Assembly: GCA_905221605.1 (NCBI GenBank)
Contig: CAJNDS010002113.1
Span: 895,001-959,000, forward strand
Length of the DNA: 64,000 nucleotides
Reading direction: 5' to 3'
Source: Symbiodinium natans
Taxonomy: Eukaryota > Sar > Dinophyceae > Suessiales > Symbiodiniaceae
The notes below the pieces were generated by a model. The model was not told the origin of the DNA and did not search any database. It saw nothing but the letters and a program-made list of their open reading frames with translations. The position numbers and the translations under genes are program-made. Below, one piece after another: positions 7,978-17,831 of this stretch (positions are counted from its first letter, which is position 1; the number at the start of each line of letters is the position of its first letter).

Positions 7978-9263
7978 GACACCGGGTGGGATTTTGGGCG
8001 TTCACTGCAGGGTTTAGGGTTTAGGGTTTAGGGTTTAGGGTTCAGGGTTTAGGGTTTAGGGTGTAGGGTTTAGGGTTTAGGGTTTAGGGTGTAGGGTTTA
8101 GGGTTTAGAGTTTAAGGTTCTCATGTTCTAGCTTCCACCAGTCGAGCTGCTTTTCAAGCGACAGGAAAACTCCCACCAGCCCAAAGAATCCTATAATTCA
8201 GGAAATATAAAGCTCGCTCAATCTATAAACCTTAAACTCCCTACCCTAGCACCCTTCCCCACGCGCCCTTCAACCTTAGCTGACAATACATAAACCTGAT
8301 AATCCTGACCAGGCCTTGAGCACCAAGCCCTAGGCCCTGAACCCTACACCCCGAGACCCGAGGTCCTAAACCCTAAACCCTAAACCCTAAACCCTAAACC
8401 CTAAACCCTAAACCCTAAACCCTAAACCCTAAACCCTAAACACTAAACCCTAAACCCTAATCGCCAAACCCTAGGTCCTGACAGCTTTCCCCCCCCCCCC
8501 TTCTGGGGACCCCAGGAGCCCCCTTTCCCTCCCGTGTAAATGTGTAAGAGGGCTTAAGGTTTGGGGTGTTAGGGTTTTACTGGGTAGGCGCTTGGGATAT
8601 TCGAAGTTTTCCCTCGAGGGGTAAGATCTTCATGTTTTGGGGATTCTCTCAATGTGCTTAAAGGGACCTCCTAGTTTAGGGTTCTGGCTGGAGGTCGAGC
8701 TTGAGACCTGTTGTTCATGGGGTTATGCACCTTAAACGGTAAGGTGATGTGGGGCACCTAAACCCTAAACCCTAAACCCTAAACCCTAAACCCTAAACCC
8801 TAAACCCTAAACCCTAAACCCTAAACCCTAAACCCTAAACCCTAAACCCTAAACCCTAAACCCTAAACCCTAAACCCTAAACCTCAAGCCCACCAAGTGC
8901 TGACAAGACTTCCATGAGCAGCGCAGGTCAACTTGGCCAATAAACGGGGTGGGGTTTAGGGTTTAAGGTTTCGGCCTAAGCCTTGATTGTTTCGGGTTTA
9001 GGGCTGGCCCCCTACCCCAAGACAGGAGCACGAAAACCCCCGAGCCCCAAATCCCAAACCCAAACCCTAAACCCTAAACCAAAACCCCAAGCCCTAAGCC
9101 CTAAGCCCTAAGCCCTAAGCCCTAAGCCCTAAGCCCTAAGCCCTAAGCCCTAAGCCCTAAACCCTAAACCCTAAACCCTAAACCCTAAACCCTAAACCCT
9201 AAACCCTAAACCCTAAACCCTAAACCCTAAACCCTAAACCCTAAACCCACCCAAAGTGTCCAG
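7978..9263. repeat. Intron E13-E14
   Basis: Arrays: TTTAGGG at 8010-8110, CCCTAAA at 8361-8450, a long clean CCCTAAA at 8758-8882, AGCCCTA at 9083-9158, then CCCTAAA to 9245. Non-repeat stretches at 8115-8340 and 8500-8750 show no clear coding. Confidence 0.85.
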
Positions 9264-9323
9264 GACAAGATCGCCACCCAGCTTCGGTCCCTGCAGCAGC
9301 AACAGCGCGAGGAGGACAAGCAG
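9264..9323 (+). CDS. Exon E14, coiled coil
   Basis: 20 codons in phase 0: DKIATQLRSLQQQQREEDKQ. CCAG|G acceptor, GA donor (GAGTTC). A GT donor at 9347 is an alternative but breaks phase with E15. Confidence 0.7.
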
Positions 9324-9775
9324 GAGTTCTGGACGCAGCCCCTTGGGTCGGTGTCTCTGTGTGTGTACAGAAGCACGCAGACAGATATTAGTAGTTATTA
9401 ATATAAATATAAATAAATAAATAAATAAATATATATATATATATTTGTATATATATATATATATTCATGATGATATGTATACGGCTAGTCAAGGTCCAAG
9501 TTCTAGACGCTTTGGGCTTTGGCATTTGTGCTAGAGTTTTGGGGGTCCTGCGTCAAAAGCCCCCCAATCCGCCGCAAACTCTGACCAGCTCTCTGGGGTC
9601 CGATTCTACATCCCTTAATAAAGTGATTCTATGGGGAGCCGAATTCCATCTAATGTGGTTTAGGGTTTAGGGTTTAGGGTTTAGGGTTTAGGGTTTAGGG
9701 TTTAGGGTTTAGCCCAGATTCCTTACTGAGAGCCACTAGGATATCTATGGCATCCTCCAGTCCTCCACATCAACA
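9324..9775. repeat. AT microsatellites and TTTAGGG array
   Basis: (AAAT)n and (AT)n at about 9395-9465, then non-coding-looking sequence, and a TTTAGGG array at 9660-9712. Confidence 0.8.
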
Positions 9776-10047
9776 CTTGGAGGTTCGTTGGGTACTTAGA
9801 ACCTTAGGGTTTAGGGTCTAGGGTTTAGGGTTTAAATTTAGGGTTTAGGGTTTAGGGCTTCAGGACTGGGTAACCTTCAACTTTTTTGTGATGTAGAGTC
9901 CTACTATAGCTAAAAAGGTTAACCTGGTCATTGGGCTCTAAGTAACCTTAAGTAGAAGTGTGCCTATAAGCCCTCTAAGGTCCCCTAAGTAGGGTTGCAA
10001 GTAGACTTCCAATTGGGGTTAGATATAAGTACCCATGAACCTCCAAG
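9776..10047. mobile_element. Family A inverted-repeat element, diverged copy
   Basis: Left end CTTGGAGGTTCGTTGGGTAC; right end AAGTACCCATGAACCTCCAA. A TTTAGGG array (9806-9860) sits next to GGTACTTA in the left terminus, as in the 34.7-kb copy. Confidence 0.6.
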
Positions 10048-10083
10048 CACCCCGCGGTTTTGTGGCCCTAAACACTAAACCCT

Positions 10084-10097
10084 AAAATGGCTACGGT
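10084..10097 (-). other. Possible spliced-leader relic
   Basis: The minus strand reads ACCGTAGCCATTTT, identical to the first 14 nt of the 22-nt dinoflagellate spliced leader (DCCGTAGCCATTTTGGCTCAAG, split here as DCCGTAGCCATTTT plus GGCTCAAG). Up to three or four of the bases could come from adjacent CCCTAAA. It lies at the left edge of the viral insertion, in the opposite orientation to it. Confidence 0.35.
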
Positions 10098-10107
10098 CAA
10101 GTGATTC

Positions 10108-11305
10108 ATGTTTCATCAGTTTTCAGTTGATCGTGTTTTGTTGAACAGACAGCTTCGTTTTGTTGCCGAAAGGGCATCAGTTTTGTGCTCTTATATGACT
10201 GGCATTGATGTGAGATCAATATACAGCGGGGTTGCTCATAAGACGGCCCCTTGCATTAACCCACCTCACGTGTGGGATCGGCATTTTGGGAGCAGAGATG
10301 AGGTCGGCGCCAAAACAGATTCTCGACACAAAGGCCAGAGTTTACGGTGAATACCGTAAGAATTGTGCTGCTTTTAGTCAGTACATCTTCACCGACGAGC
10401 GGATTGATAGAGCCGTCAATGCACTTCCGCCTTTGCATGAGCTTATGCGCAAGCATGTCACAGAGGACAAGCTTGATGAGATCATTTTCAATCTTCACGC
10501 CACTGATGCTGATAGCAATCAGGCGGTTGAAAGATGCAGAGAATATCGCGTCAAGTTGGAAGGCATCCTCAAACGACACAAAGCTCCTCGCGGAGTGATT
10601 GACGAGGGGTTCGCTCGCGGTAAATTGCATTTTTGGATTCATCATTGACCATGTTTTGCTTGGTGAGCAACCAGATTTCCCGGAACCTTCAGTTGAACAA
10701 CCCAATTCACAGAAGGTTGAAATTAGCTGTGCTGACCATGGAGCTGTATCACAGTTTTCGATCAAACACAAGTTGCGCCATGAGATCATTGATGACTTGG
10801 CTGCCATTAAAGTCGACGATCCCGTTTGCATGGAAGTCGACCAAACGGGCATGGAACTCCATGAAAGATCAAGCAGAAAGATAGCCAGCGAAGGACTTTT
10901 GAGTCCTTGGGTTGCGGTTTGACTGCAAAGGGATTTCTATGAAGGTGAAAGTGATGCTCAATGGTCGGCCGACCTACATCGAGTTGAAGTTCAAAGACTT
11001 TTACATGACGAGCGGTTGGAGGTTCACGAGCACCATTAACTTTCTTGTTGAGACGATCGTCACTCACACCTGCCTGGCTAGAAATGTGTCCACTTTCTAC
11101 AAGGTTTTGGGAGAACAGCCCAAATGGTGCATGCGTTATGGAAGACTTCACGTTCATTTCATGGGACAAAAATGTCTTCCGCATGTCAACGAGGACTGAA
11201 GGTGATGACATGTCACGTTTGATTATGACAGAACAAGATGCCGTCAAGCAACGTTACCAACAACTTGGGATGGAGACTAAGTTGAAATTTGTGAGCGATG
11301 GCTGA
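10108..11305 (+). pseudogene. Endogenous RNA-virus RdRp fragment
   Basis: An island of about 1.3 kb free of telomere repeat, with composition unlike the exons. Open frames in three registers (10232-10648, 10599-10922, 10912-11199, 11045-11305) read in order as a broken viral RNA-dependent RNA polymerase. Motif A-like DQTGMELHE is at about 10839, motif B-like SGWRFTSTIN at 11011 and motif C GDD at 11201. Spacings (about 57 and 63 residues) suit an RdRp palm. At least three frame changes show it is dead. The virus group is uncertain. It lies in the E14-E15 intron, in the gene's orientation, and is probably a protist virus copied into DNA. The part before 10800 is unidentified. Confidence 0.7.
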
Positions 11306-11490
11306 GTTTGTGGGTCTTCATTGTTTGATGACTAGCAGCGGTGTGTCCCGCAGTTGGTGCCCAGACTTGTTGCGTACCCTTACAAAGTTGCGCGTCACGT
11401 AAGGACGTGAGAATTACCTCCCTTAAACCCTAAACCCTAAACCCTAAACCCTACAAACTACAAACCCTAAACCCTAAAGCAAGGTTCCAG
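11306..11490. other. Right flank of the viral insertion
   Basis: Non-repeat tail to about 11420 of unknown origin, then a CCCTAAA array to 11480 leading into the E15 acceptor. Confidence 0.6.
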
Positions 11491-11568
11491 ATGCGCCACG
11501 AGCACCTTCAGGCCAAGCTGGCAGACGCCGAGCGGGCGCTGTCGGCCGAGCAGAACGCGCGCATCGAG
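11491..11568 (+). CDS. Exon E15, coiled coil
   Basis: 26 codons in phase 0, including LQAKLADAERALSAEQNARI and ending E. TCCAG acceptor; GA donor (GACCTG). Strong heptad-like Leu/Ala pattern. Confidence 0.7.
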
Positions 11569-11656
11569 GACCTGATGACCCTAAACCCTAAGCCCTAAAC
11601 CTTAAACCCTAAACCCTAAACCCTAAACCCTAAACCCTAGACCCAGAATGAGCCAG
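11569..11656. repeat. Minimal intron, 88 bp, nearly pure CCCTAAA
   Basis: Between E15 and E16 there is only GACCTGATG, about nine CCCTAAA-type units, and CAGAATGAGCCAG. This is the shortest array-only intron in the window. Confidence 0.7.
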
Positions 11657-11748
11657 GAGCAGCAGCGTGCGGAGGGCGTGGTGTCCCGCCTGGGCCTGGC
11701 GCTGGAGAAAGCCCAGGCGTCGTGGATCAAGGAGTCTGCGAAGCTTGG
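11657..11748 (+). CDS. Exon E16, coiled coil
   Basis: Reads EQQRAEGVVSRLGLALEKAQ, then ASWIKESAKL. CCAG|G acceptor. A GC donor (GCCATC) leaves two bases, which E17's first base completes to Gly. Confidence 0.7.
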
Positions 11749-12335
11749 GCCATCCTTTTAGGGGTTGGGGTTTAGGGTTTAGGGTTTAGGGGTTAGGGGT
11801 TCAGGGCTTCAGGGGTTAAGGTTTAGGGTTTAGGGTTCAGGGGTTAGGGGTTTAGGGGTTTGGGGGTTGGGGGTTTAGGGGTTTAGGGGTTTGGGGCTTG
11901 GGTTTTAGGGTTTAGGGTTTAGGGTTTAGGGTTTGGGGTTCAGTGTTTTGGGTGCAGCCTTTTGGGGGGTTTAGGCTTGAGGGGTCGGGTTCAGGCATTT
12001 GTGAGGGGGTTTTAGATTTTGTGCTGAGGCTGTTCAGGGTTTAGGAAGGGCTTGCTTAAGACCTTAATTTCTTGTGCTTTCTGGGGTTTTGAATCTGAAG
12101 CAAAAGTAAGTTTAATCCCGAAACCCTAACCCTAAGCCCTACACCCTAAACCCCAAACCCCAAACTTCAAACCCTAAACCCTAAACCCTAACCTAAACCC
12201 TAAACCCTAAACCCTAAACCCTAAACCCTAAACCCTAAACCCTAAACCCTAAACCCTAAACCCTAAACCCTAAACCCTACACCCTACACCCTACACCCTA
12301 AACCCTAAACCCTAAACCCTAAACCCTAAACTAAG
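11749..12335. repeat. Intron E16-E17, first part: arrays
   Basis: TTTAGGG and variants at 11760-11950, then CCCTAAA at 12120-12335. The join is 11950-12120, diverged G-rich text with no coding. Confidence 0.85.
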
Positions 12336-12730
12336 TGAGGGGTCGCTTCCGTCGAGCGACAGACCCCGAACGCTCGGCCGAGGGCCTTACAGCCCGAGCG
12401 CCCATACGAAGAGAGAGACGGAAAGGTGAGGGTTAAGCCTCACCGTCTGTCCTGGACAGGCCAACGGATATTGGCCCTTCTTACGACAACGTCAGCACTC
12501 GAACAAGGGATGGCCGTATCCACACCACCTTTAGCGTAGCTAAAGAGTAACCCCAAATCGTGCGGCTTCTGCTCTGGAGGGGGTTCAGGGTTTTGGGTTC
12601 AGGGTTTGCCGGGCCCCCCCCCCGCTCAATTTCGTGATGTTGGGCGGGCCGGTCTGGGAGACCGCCCCTTTGCGCCGGGGCTGAGGCCAAGGCCGTCGAC
12701 GCCCAGAACCGGCCCTCAAAGGCACCCAAA
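12336..12730. other. GC-rich non-telomeric island
   Basis: Unique-looking sequence with an imperfect GC palindrome region (12345-12420). ORFs on both strands are open by composition and none looks like a real product. Confidence 0.4.
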
Positions 12731-13335
12731 AAGGCTCGAAAGGCTTCAAGAGCCACCAAAAACGTGGCCCAGGGGGCATGCCAGCATTTACCCGTACTTG
12801 CCATAAAATAAGGAAGTTTCAAGAGCCACCAAAAGGCTTCGACAGGGCCCCTAAAAGAGGGGGGGGACCCCAGGTTTTTTCACGTACCCGCAAGGAAAAA
12901 AGCTATTTTTTAGTACTGAAAACGGTTTTGGGCACCCCTCCATTTACCCCACAAGGCCCCCGAGAGGCACCAAGAGTCAAAATGCCCTCTAAAGGAGGGC
13001 CCCCAGGATCTGACCGTGCCCGCAATGAAAAATGCGATTTTTTTAGTACTGAGAAAGATGGTTTTGGCACCCCTGCATTTTGCTCCAGAAGGGCCAGGAA
13101 AGCCCCAGCAATCCCCGAGAGACCCCAAAAAACCACCAAAAGGCTTCAAAAGGCTTCAAAAGGCCCCCGAAAAGAAGGGGGACGCCAGGATGCCCATACC
13201 CGCAATGAAAATGCGAGTTTTTTGGTACTGAAATCGATGGTTTTGGGCACCCCTTCATTTTACCCCGGAAGGGCCAGGAAAGCCCCCAGGACGCCCCCAA
13301 AAGGCCCCAAGAGCCACCAAAAGGCTTGAGGCCCT
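12730..13335. repeat. Degenerate minisatellite, units about 100-180 bp
   Basis: Recurring blocks: CCCGCAAGGAAAAAAGC at 12889, CCCGCAATGAAAAATGCG at 13019, CCCGCAATGAAAATGCG at 13199. Each is followed by TTTTTTAGTACTGA-like text and GGCACCCCTNCATTTT. Spacer text repeats CCAAAAGGCTTC. The 183-aa frame across it (12778-13329) is a product of the repeat. Confidence 0.8.
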
Positions 13336-13912
13336 TAAAGAAGGGGAATCCAGGAGCAGGCACAAAGGGTTTCCCTGACCTTCACATAAATAAGGGCCTC
13401 TACGGGCCCTGACATGCCGAAGGCCCGAAAAGGGCCGAGGCTACCCCCAACCCCAGCTTAAACCCTAACACCGCAACTTTAAAAACATCAAAGCAAGCAT
13501 CAGGGCACAAGAAAGTAAATTCCATAAACCTTAAACCCTAATAAAGTATAGTTTGGGTGGCCGGGGTGGGTTGACGGGCAACGCGAGCGCGCGGCCCGGG
13601 GTGTTTCACACCCGAGCGCGCGCCCTCCCCTGACACACCCTAAACCCTAAACCCTAAACCCTAAACCCTAAACCCCTAAAACCCTAAACCCTAAACCCTA
13701 AACCCTAAACCCTAAACCCTAAACCCTAAACCCTAAACCCTAAACCCTAAACCCTAAACCCTAAACCCTAAACCCCAAACCCCAAACCCCAAACCCCAAA
13801 CCCGAAACCCTAAACCCTAAACCCTAAACCCTTAACCCTAAGCCCTAAGCCCTAAACCCTAAACCCTAAACCCTAAACCCTAAACCCTAAACCCTAAACC
13901 GCAATCCTTCAG
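13336..13912. repeat. Intron E16-E17, last part
   Basis: Unique stretch to 13635, including a GC-rich inverted repeat (GCGAGCGCGC at 13583 with GAGCGCGCGC at 13613). Then a long CCCTAAA array at 13636-13900 with CCCCAAA variants. Confidence 0.8.
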
Positions 13913-13980
13913 GAAGCTGGCCGATCAGATCCACGAAGCGAAGCGGGACTTCAGCATTGACCTGGATGGAGACTTCACCG
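13913..13980 (+). CDS. Exon E17
   Basis: Reads KLADQIHEAKRDFSIDLDGD, then FT. TTCAG|G acceptor. A GA donor (GAGGGT) leaves one base that E18 completes. The DLDGD turn breaks the helix. A GT donor at 13985 would break phase. Confidence 0.65.
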
Positions 13981-14487
13981 GAGGGTTTAGGGTTTAGGGT
14001 TTGGGGTTTAGGGTTTAGGGTTTGGGGTTAGGCTTGAGGGTTTAGGGTTTGGGGTTTCATCTTAAGCTTGTGCGCCCGGCCACGTGGGTAAAGTACCCTT
14101 ACTGGAAGGCTCCACATTCTCACAGGGGACGTCTTTTTCCATTCGCAAGAACCATGTTCAGTTCCATGTAGAGCTTGGGATATTTTTTTGATAAGCAAAT
14201 GTTTACAGACCCTTCTTGGTTTTACGAGGCTCTTGTTCAAGAACCGTTTTCAGAGGGTTTGCCAACCGAGAGTTGGGCTTTACAAGCGTAGTGGGCTGAG
14301 CGATGTTGTGCAGGGGGAGCGGTTTAGGGTTTAGGGTTTCGGGTTTAGGAATTTTGGGTTTTGGGTGGTTGTAGAAATACCCTGCAAAATGCTAGACTCC
14401 CTTTTTGGGAACCCCAGAAAGAGGCACCCTCATCTTGGGAACCCCATATGAGGTGGAGTCTGCCATGCTGTTCTTGGTGAGTGGCCC
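13981..14487. repeat. Intron E17-E18, first part
   Basis: TTTAGGG at 13983-14055, then unassigned sequence to 14487 with a small G-rich array at 14320-14350. No convincing coding. Confidence 0.6.
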
Positions 14488-14632
14488 TTGCAGGTTCATG
14501 GTACTTAGTAACCAATTATATCTGTACTTAGAACTGTACCTATTTCCATATTAGGGCACTTGAGGGGCTTATAAGTGAGCCCTAAGTACAGTTCCAGTTA
14601 AAATTGGTTCATAAGTACCCTGAACCTCCAAG
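14488..14632. mobile_element. Family A inverted-repeat element
   Basis: Left CTTGCAGGTTCATGGTACTT; right ATAAGTACCCTGAACCTCCA plus AG. Internal GTACTTAGAACTGTACC and GGGCACTTGAGGGGCTTATA match other copies. No protein coded, so MITE-like. A poly-G tract follows at 14680-14694. Confidence 0.8.
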
Positions 14633-14836
14633 TGTCAACCGCGTTGGCATCTACATTGGCGTGTCCAGTTTTTTTTGGGGGGGGGGGGGGGGGGTACTGG
14701 CAATTAATAGACACACTAGGCGTGGGGTTCCAAAACCCAAAACCCAAAACCCAAAAGCCCAAACCCTACATATACCCAAAGCCGGACAACTCTCGGAATT
14801 CGTTCTCTTGAAGCCCCAAGCCTCTTTTCGGCCCAG

Positions 14837-14880
14837 GAGAGACCAAGGGCGTCGCAAGGCGACTAGCAGACGGCCTGGAG
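14837..14880 (+). CDS. Exon E18
   Basis: Reads ETKGVARRLADGLE after CCCAG, with a GT donor (GTGCAG) giving phase 0. The frame is also open to 14897, where GTTTAGGG could serve as donor. Confidence 0.55.
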
Positions 14881-14897
14881 GTGCAGACCGGAATCTG

Positions 14898-15338
14898 GTT
14901 TAGGGTCTAGGGTTTAGGGTTTAGGGTTTAGGGTTTAGGGTTTAGGGTTTAGGGTATAGGGTGGGGATTGTGGGTTTAGGGATATAGGGATTTAGGGATT
15001 TAGGGGTGAGGGATTTGGTGATTTTGTGTTGAGAGATTTAGGGTATCGGGATTAGGGTTCTTAGGGATTTAGGGATTTAGGGTTTAGGGATTTAGGGATC
15101 TAGGGATTTAGGGATCGGGGATTTTAGGGATTTCGGGTTTAGGGATTTAGGGTTTAGGGGGGGTCCCTGCAAACCCCCAAAACTGCTCCCTAAACCCTGC
15201 TACCCTAAACCCTAAACCCTAAACCCTAAACCCTAAACCCTAAACCCTAAACCCTAAACCCTAAACCCTAAACCCTAAACCCTAAACCCTAAACCCCTAA
15301 ACCCCTAAACCCTAAACCCTAAACCGCAAACCCCAAAG
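14898..15338. repeat. Intron E18-E19, opposed arrays
   Basis: TTTAGGG and GGGATTTA variants at 14898-15155, then CCCTAAA at 15190-15330. The two are separated by about 30 bp, giving a large potential hairpin. Confidence 0.9.
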
Positions 15339-15389
15339 CGGGAGGTAGCGCAGAGACAGATTGACGACCTGGACCGTGGCTCGGACAAC
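15339..15389 (+). CDS. Exon E19
   Basis: 17 codons in phase 0: REVAQRQIDDLDRGSDN. AAAG acceptor; GT donor (GTTGTA). Acidic and Arg-rich, compatible with the coiled coil. Confidence 0.55.
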
Positions 15390-16040
15390 GTTGTAGTGTT
15401 GAGGGTTAAGGTCAGTTCGGGCATTTAGGGTTAGGGTTAGGGTGTAGGGCTTAGAGTTCAGGGTGTAGGGTGTCTACTATTTTGTTGTTGATGCATCCAC
15501 CTGGCGACATGCACGGAGAGCACCGCTCAACAACAGCTCTGTGACATGCACATCTTCTAGGACGCAGAGTAGGCCCTTTTTCCCTAAACCCTAAACCCTA
15601 AACCCTAAACCCTAAACCCTAAATCCTAAACCCTAAACCCTAAACCCTAAACCCTTTTTCCCCTTTATGGTAGAGTTCAGGCTCCCCTACAAGCCCCCTT
15701 TCATCCAAACAAGGGCATCCTTCTTTCCCGTGTGCTGCTGCTCTTGGGTCTAGTCTGTCGTTGCAAGCTCACTGGGAACTGGTGCATATATCCATATAGG
15801 ATAAGGGGGACCCTTAAAAGGGAACCTTAAACAGGGACCTTATTCAGAGGGTCTATATCCCCAAGGGTCCCCCTCATCCTATCCCCTAATATATAGGAGG
15901 ATCCTATCAATTTGGGTGTATATCAAGTGCCACCTGCAGGTTTAGGATTTTAAGGTTTAGGGTTTAGGGTTTAGGGTTTAGGGTTTAGGGTTTAGGGTTT
16001 AGGTTTTAGGATAATCCTAAACCCCCGTGTGCATGCCCTA
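15390..16040. repeat. Intron E19-E20 with hairpin element
   Basis: Arrays at 15585-15650 (CCCTAAA) and 15950-16010 (TTTAGGG). At 15799-15879 there is a short hairpin element with ends GGATAAGGGGGACCCTT and AAGGGTCCCCCTCATCC. An exon may be missed in this interval because E20 needs one leftover base. Confidence 0.65.
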
Positions 16041-16181
16041 CTTGGAGGTTCATGGTACTCATTAACCAATTATAATTGTACTTATCACTGTGCTTATAAC
16101 CATACTAGGGCACTTAAGGGGCTTGTAAGTACAGTTATAAGTATAGCCATGATTGGCTAATAGGTGCCATGAACCTCTAAG
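16041..16181. mobile_element. Family A inverted-repeat element, uninterrupted
   Basis: Ends CTTGGAGGTTCATGGTACTC and GGTGCCATGAACCTCTAAG, flanked by TA on both sides (16039-16040, 16182-16183). About 141 bp, no array inside. A good reference copy of the family. Confidence 0.85.
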
Positions 16182-16547
16182 TAGAATCCCCAACCCCTAA
16201 ACCCGCAAAGCCCTAGATGCCAGGCACAGCTAAGCCCTATTTCGAGCCCGGGCGTACCATCTTCGGTAGGAATCTAAAGGAGTGCATTTAAAAGACACAA
16301 GCCGCAACCCCAAACACTTAAGATGGAGCCCAGGCAAGAAACCCCCAAACCCCCCAAATTCCCCGCACCCCCCCAAACCCCCAAACCGCCCCAAACCCTA
16401 AACCCTAAACCCTAAACCCTAAACCCTAAACCCTAAACCCTAAACCCTAAACCCTAAACCCTAAACCCTAAACCCTAAACCCTACACCCTAAGCCCAATT
16501 ATCCCTTTAAAGCCCTCATCCCTAAACCCACTACGTGTCGAACCCAG
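16182..16547. repeat. Intron E19-E20, last part
   Basis: C-rich text at 16330-16400 followed by a CCCTAAA array at 16395-16490. Confidence 0.8.
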
Positions 16548-16597
16548 GCAAGATCCTGGCGGCCCAGGGAAACCTCAGCGCCGTGTCGGAGCGCCTG
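16548..16597 (+). CDS. Exon E20, coiled coil
   Basis: Reads KILAAQGNLSAVSERL after two bases of a split codon. It is joined to E21 by removing an introner with GGAGTC duplications. The GA donor (GAGTCT) restores ERL-ESAARAQ exactly. The obvious GT a few bases on (16606) would shift the frame. Confidence 0.75.
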
Positions 16598-16602
16598 GAG
16601 TC

Positions 16603-16872
16603 TTGGTAGGTCAGTGGTGCCCTTTACCCCTTCTTTTTTTGGTGGGGGGGGGGGGGGAGGGGGGTGTTATGGGTTCCCTTATAAAGTAACCCTAAACCCT
16701 AAACCCTAAACCCTAAACTCTAAACCCTAAACCCTAAACCCTAAACCCTAAACCCTAAACCCTAAACCCTAAACCCTAAACCCCAAACCCCAAACCCCCT
16801 AAACCCTAAACCCTAAACCCTAAGCCTCCCAAGAAGGGTGCCCTTATGGTAAGACGGCTACTGGGCTTCCAA
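16603..16872 (+). mobile_element. Introner C copy 3 with nested CCCTAAA array
   Basis: Flanked by GGAGTC at 16597-16602 and 16873-16878. Ends TTGGTAGGTCAGTGGTGCCC and ACGGCTACTGGGCTTCCAA. A poly-G run lies inside and a CCCTAAA array (16688-16826) interrupts it. It is exactly the E20-E21 intron. Confidence 0.85.
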
Positions 16873-16873
16873 G

Positions 16874-16936
16874 GAGTCCGCGGCCCGGGCGCAGAACTCG
16901 GAGCTCAGGGACTCAGAGGGCCGCGTGATGCGGCAG
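16874..16936 (+). CDS. Exon E21, coiled coil
   Basis: 21 codons in phase 0: ESAARAQNSELRDSEGRVMR plus Q. CCAAG|G acceptor, GT donor (GTGGGG). Confidence 0.75.
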
Positions 16937-17789
16937 GTGGGGGGAGGGGGTTAGGGTTTAGGGTTTAGGGTTTAGGGCTTGGGGTTTAGGGCTTGGGGTT
17001 TGGGGTTTGGGGTTTAGGGCTTGGGGTTTAGGGTTTGGGGTTTGGGGTTTGGGGTTTAGGGCTTGTGGTTTGTGGTTTGGGGTTTGGGGTTTGGGGTTTA
17101 GGGCTTGGGGTTTGGGGTTTGGGGTTTGGGGTTTGGGGTTTAGGGCTTGTGGTTTGGGGTTTGGGGTTTGGGGTTTAGGGCTTAGGGCTTGGGGTTTAGT
17201 GTTTCGGGTTTAGGGTTTGGGGTTGGCTCGGACAAGTGTTGGGCTATAGCCACAGGGCTTGGGGCTTGGGGTTGTAAGGTTTCAGCGCTTTGGGGGCTGA
17301 GGAGTCGATCTTCACAGTTTGTTTAGGGTTTAGGGTTTAGGGTTTAGGGTTTAGGGTTTAGGGTTTAGGGTTTAGGGTTTAGGGTTTAGGGTTTAGGGTT
17401 TAGGGTTTAGGGTTTAGGGTTTAGGGTTTAGGGTTTAGGGTTTAGGGTTTAGGGTTTAGGGTTTAGGGCTCGGAACTGCAAGTTGAGGGTTGCAGTGCCA
17501 GTTCTAGGGATCCAGAATTTAGGGTTGTAGGGGTTCGGGTGTAGGGGCTTGCCCAAACCGCGCAGATTAGAGGTCATAACCTTCCAAATACCATCATAAC
17601 ACACGCCCGCACCCCAAAAAATAGTAATCAAGAAATAAACATAAACATAAATATAGATATAAACATAAATATACATATAAATATGAATCTAGACATACAT
17701 AGAGATATAGATATGGACCTAAACCCTAAACCCTAAACCCTAAACTCTCTAAACCCTAAACCCGAGACTGCAACACTGTTCCAGCGTAG
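16937..17789. repeat. Intron E21-E22
   Basis: Long TTTAGGG/TTTGGGG array at 16950-17215 and a clean TTTAGGG at 17320-17468. AT-rich (ATAAAT)n-like text at 17630-17712. Short CCCTAAA before the acceptor. Gly/Trp/Leu repeat ORFs here are artefacts. Confidence 0.9.
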
Positions 17790-17831
17790 GTGAGCGATGT
17801 GCAAACCATCCAGACGGGCAAGACGCAGCAG
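17790..17831 (+). CDS. Exon E22
   Basis: 14 codons in phase 0: VSDVQTIQTGKTQQ. GTAG|G acceptor; GC donor (GCTCCT). Confidence 0.6.

Noticed and set aside
12778..13329. 183-aa open frame, the longest in the window
   Set aside because: Lies exactly on the degenerate minisatellite; lysine/proline pattern repeats with the DNA unit.
16606..16611. GT donor GTAGGT for exon E20
   Set aside because: Would shift the frame into E21; the GA donor at the target duplication restores it.
17007..17213. 68-aa Gly/Leu/Phe/Trp repeat open frame
   Set aside because: TTTGGGG/TTTAGGG array read through; artefact of the 7-bp unit.
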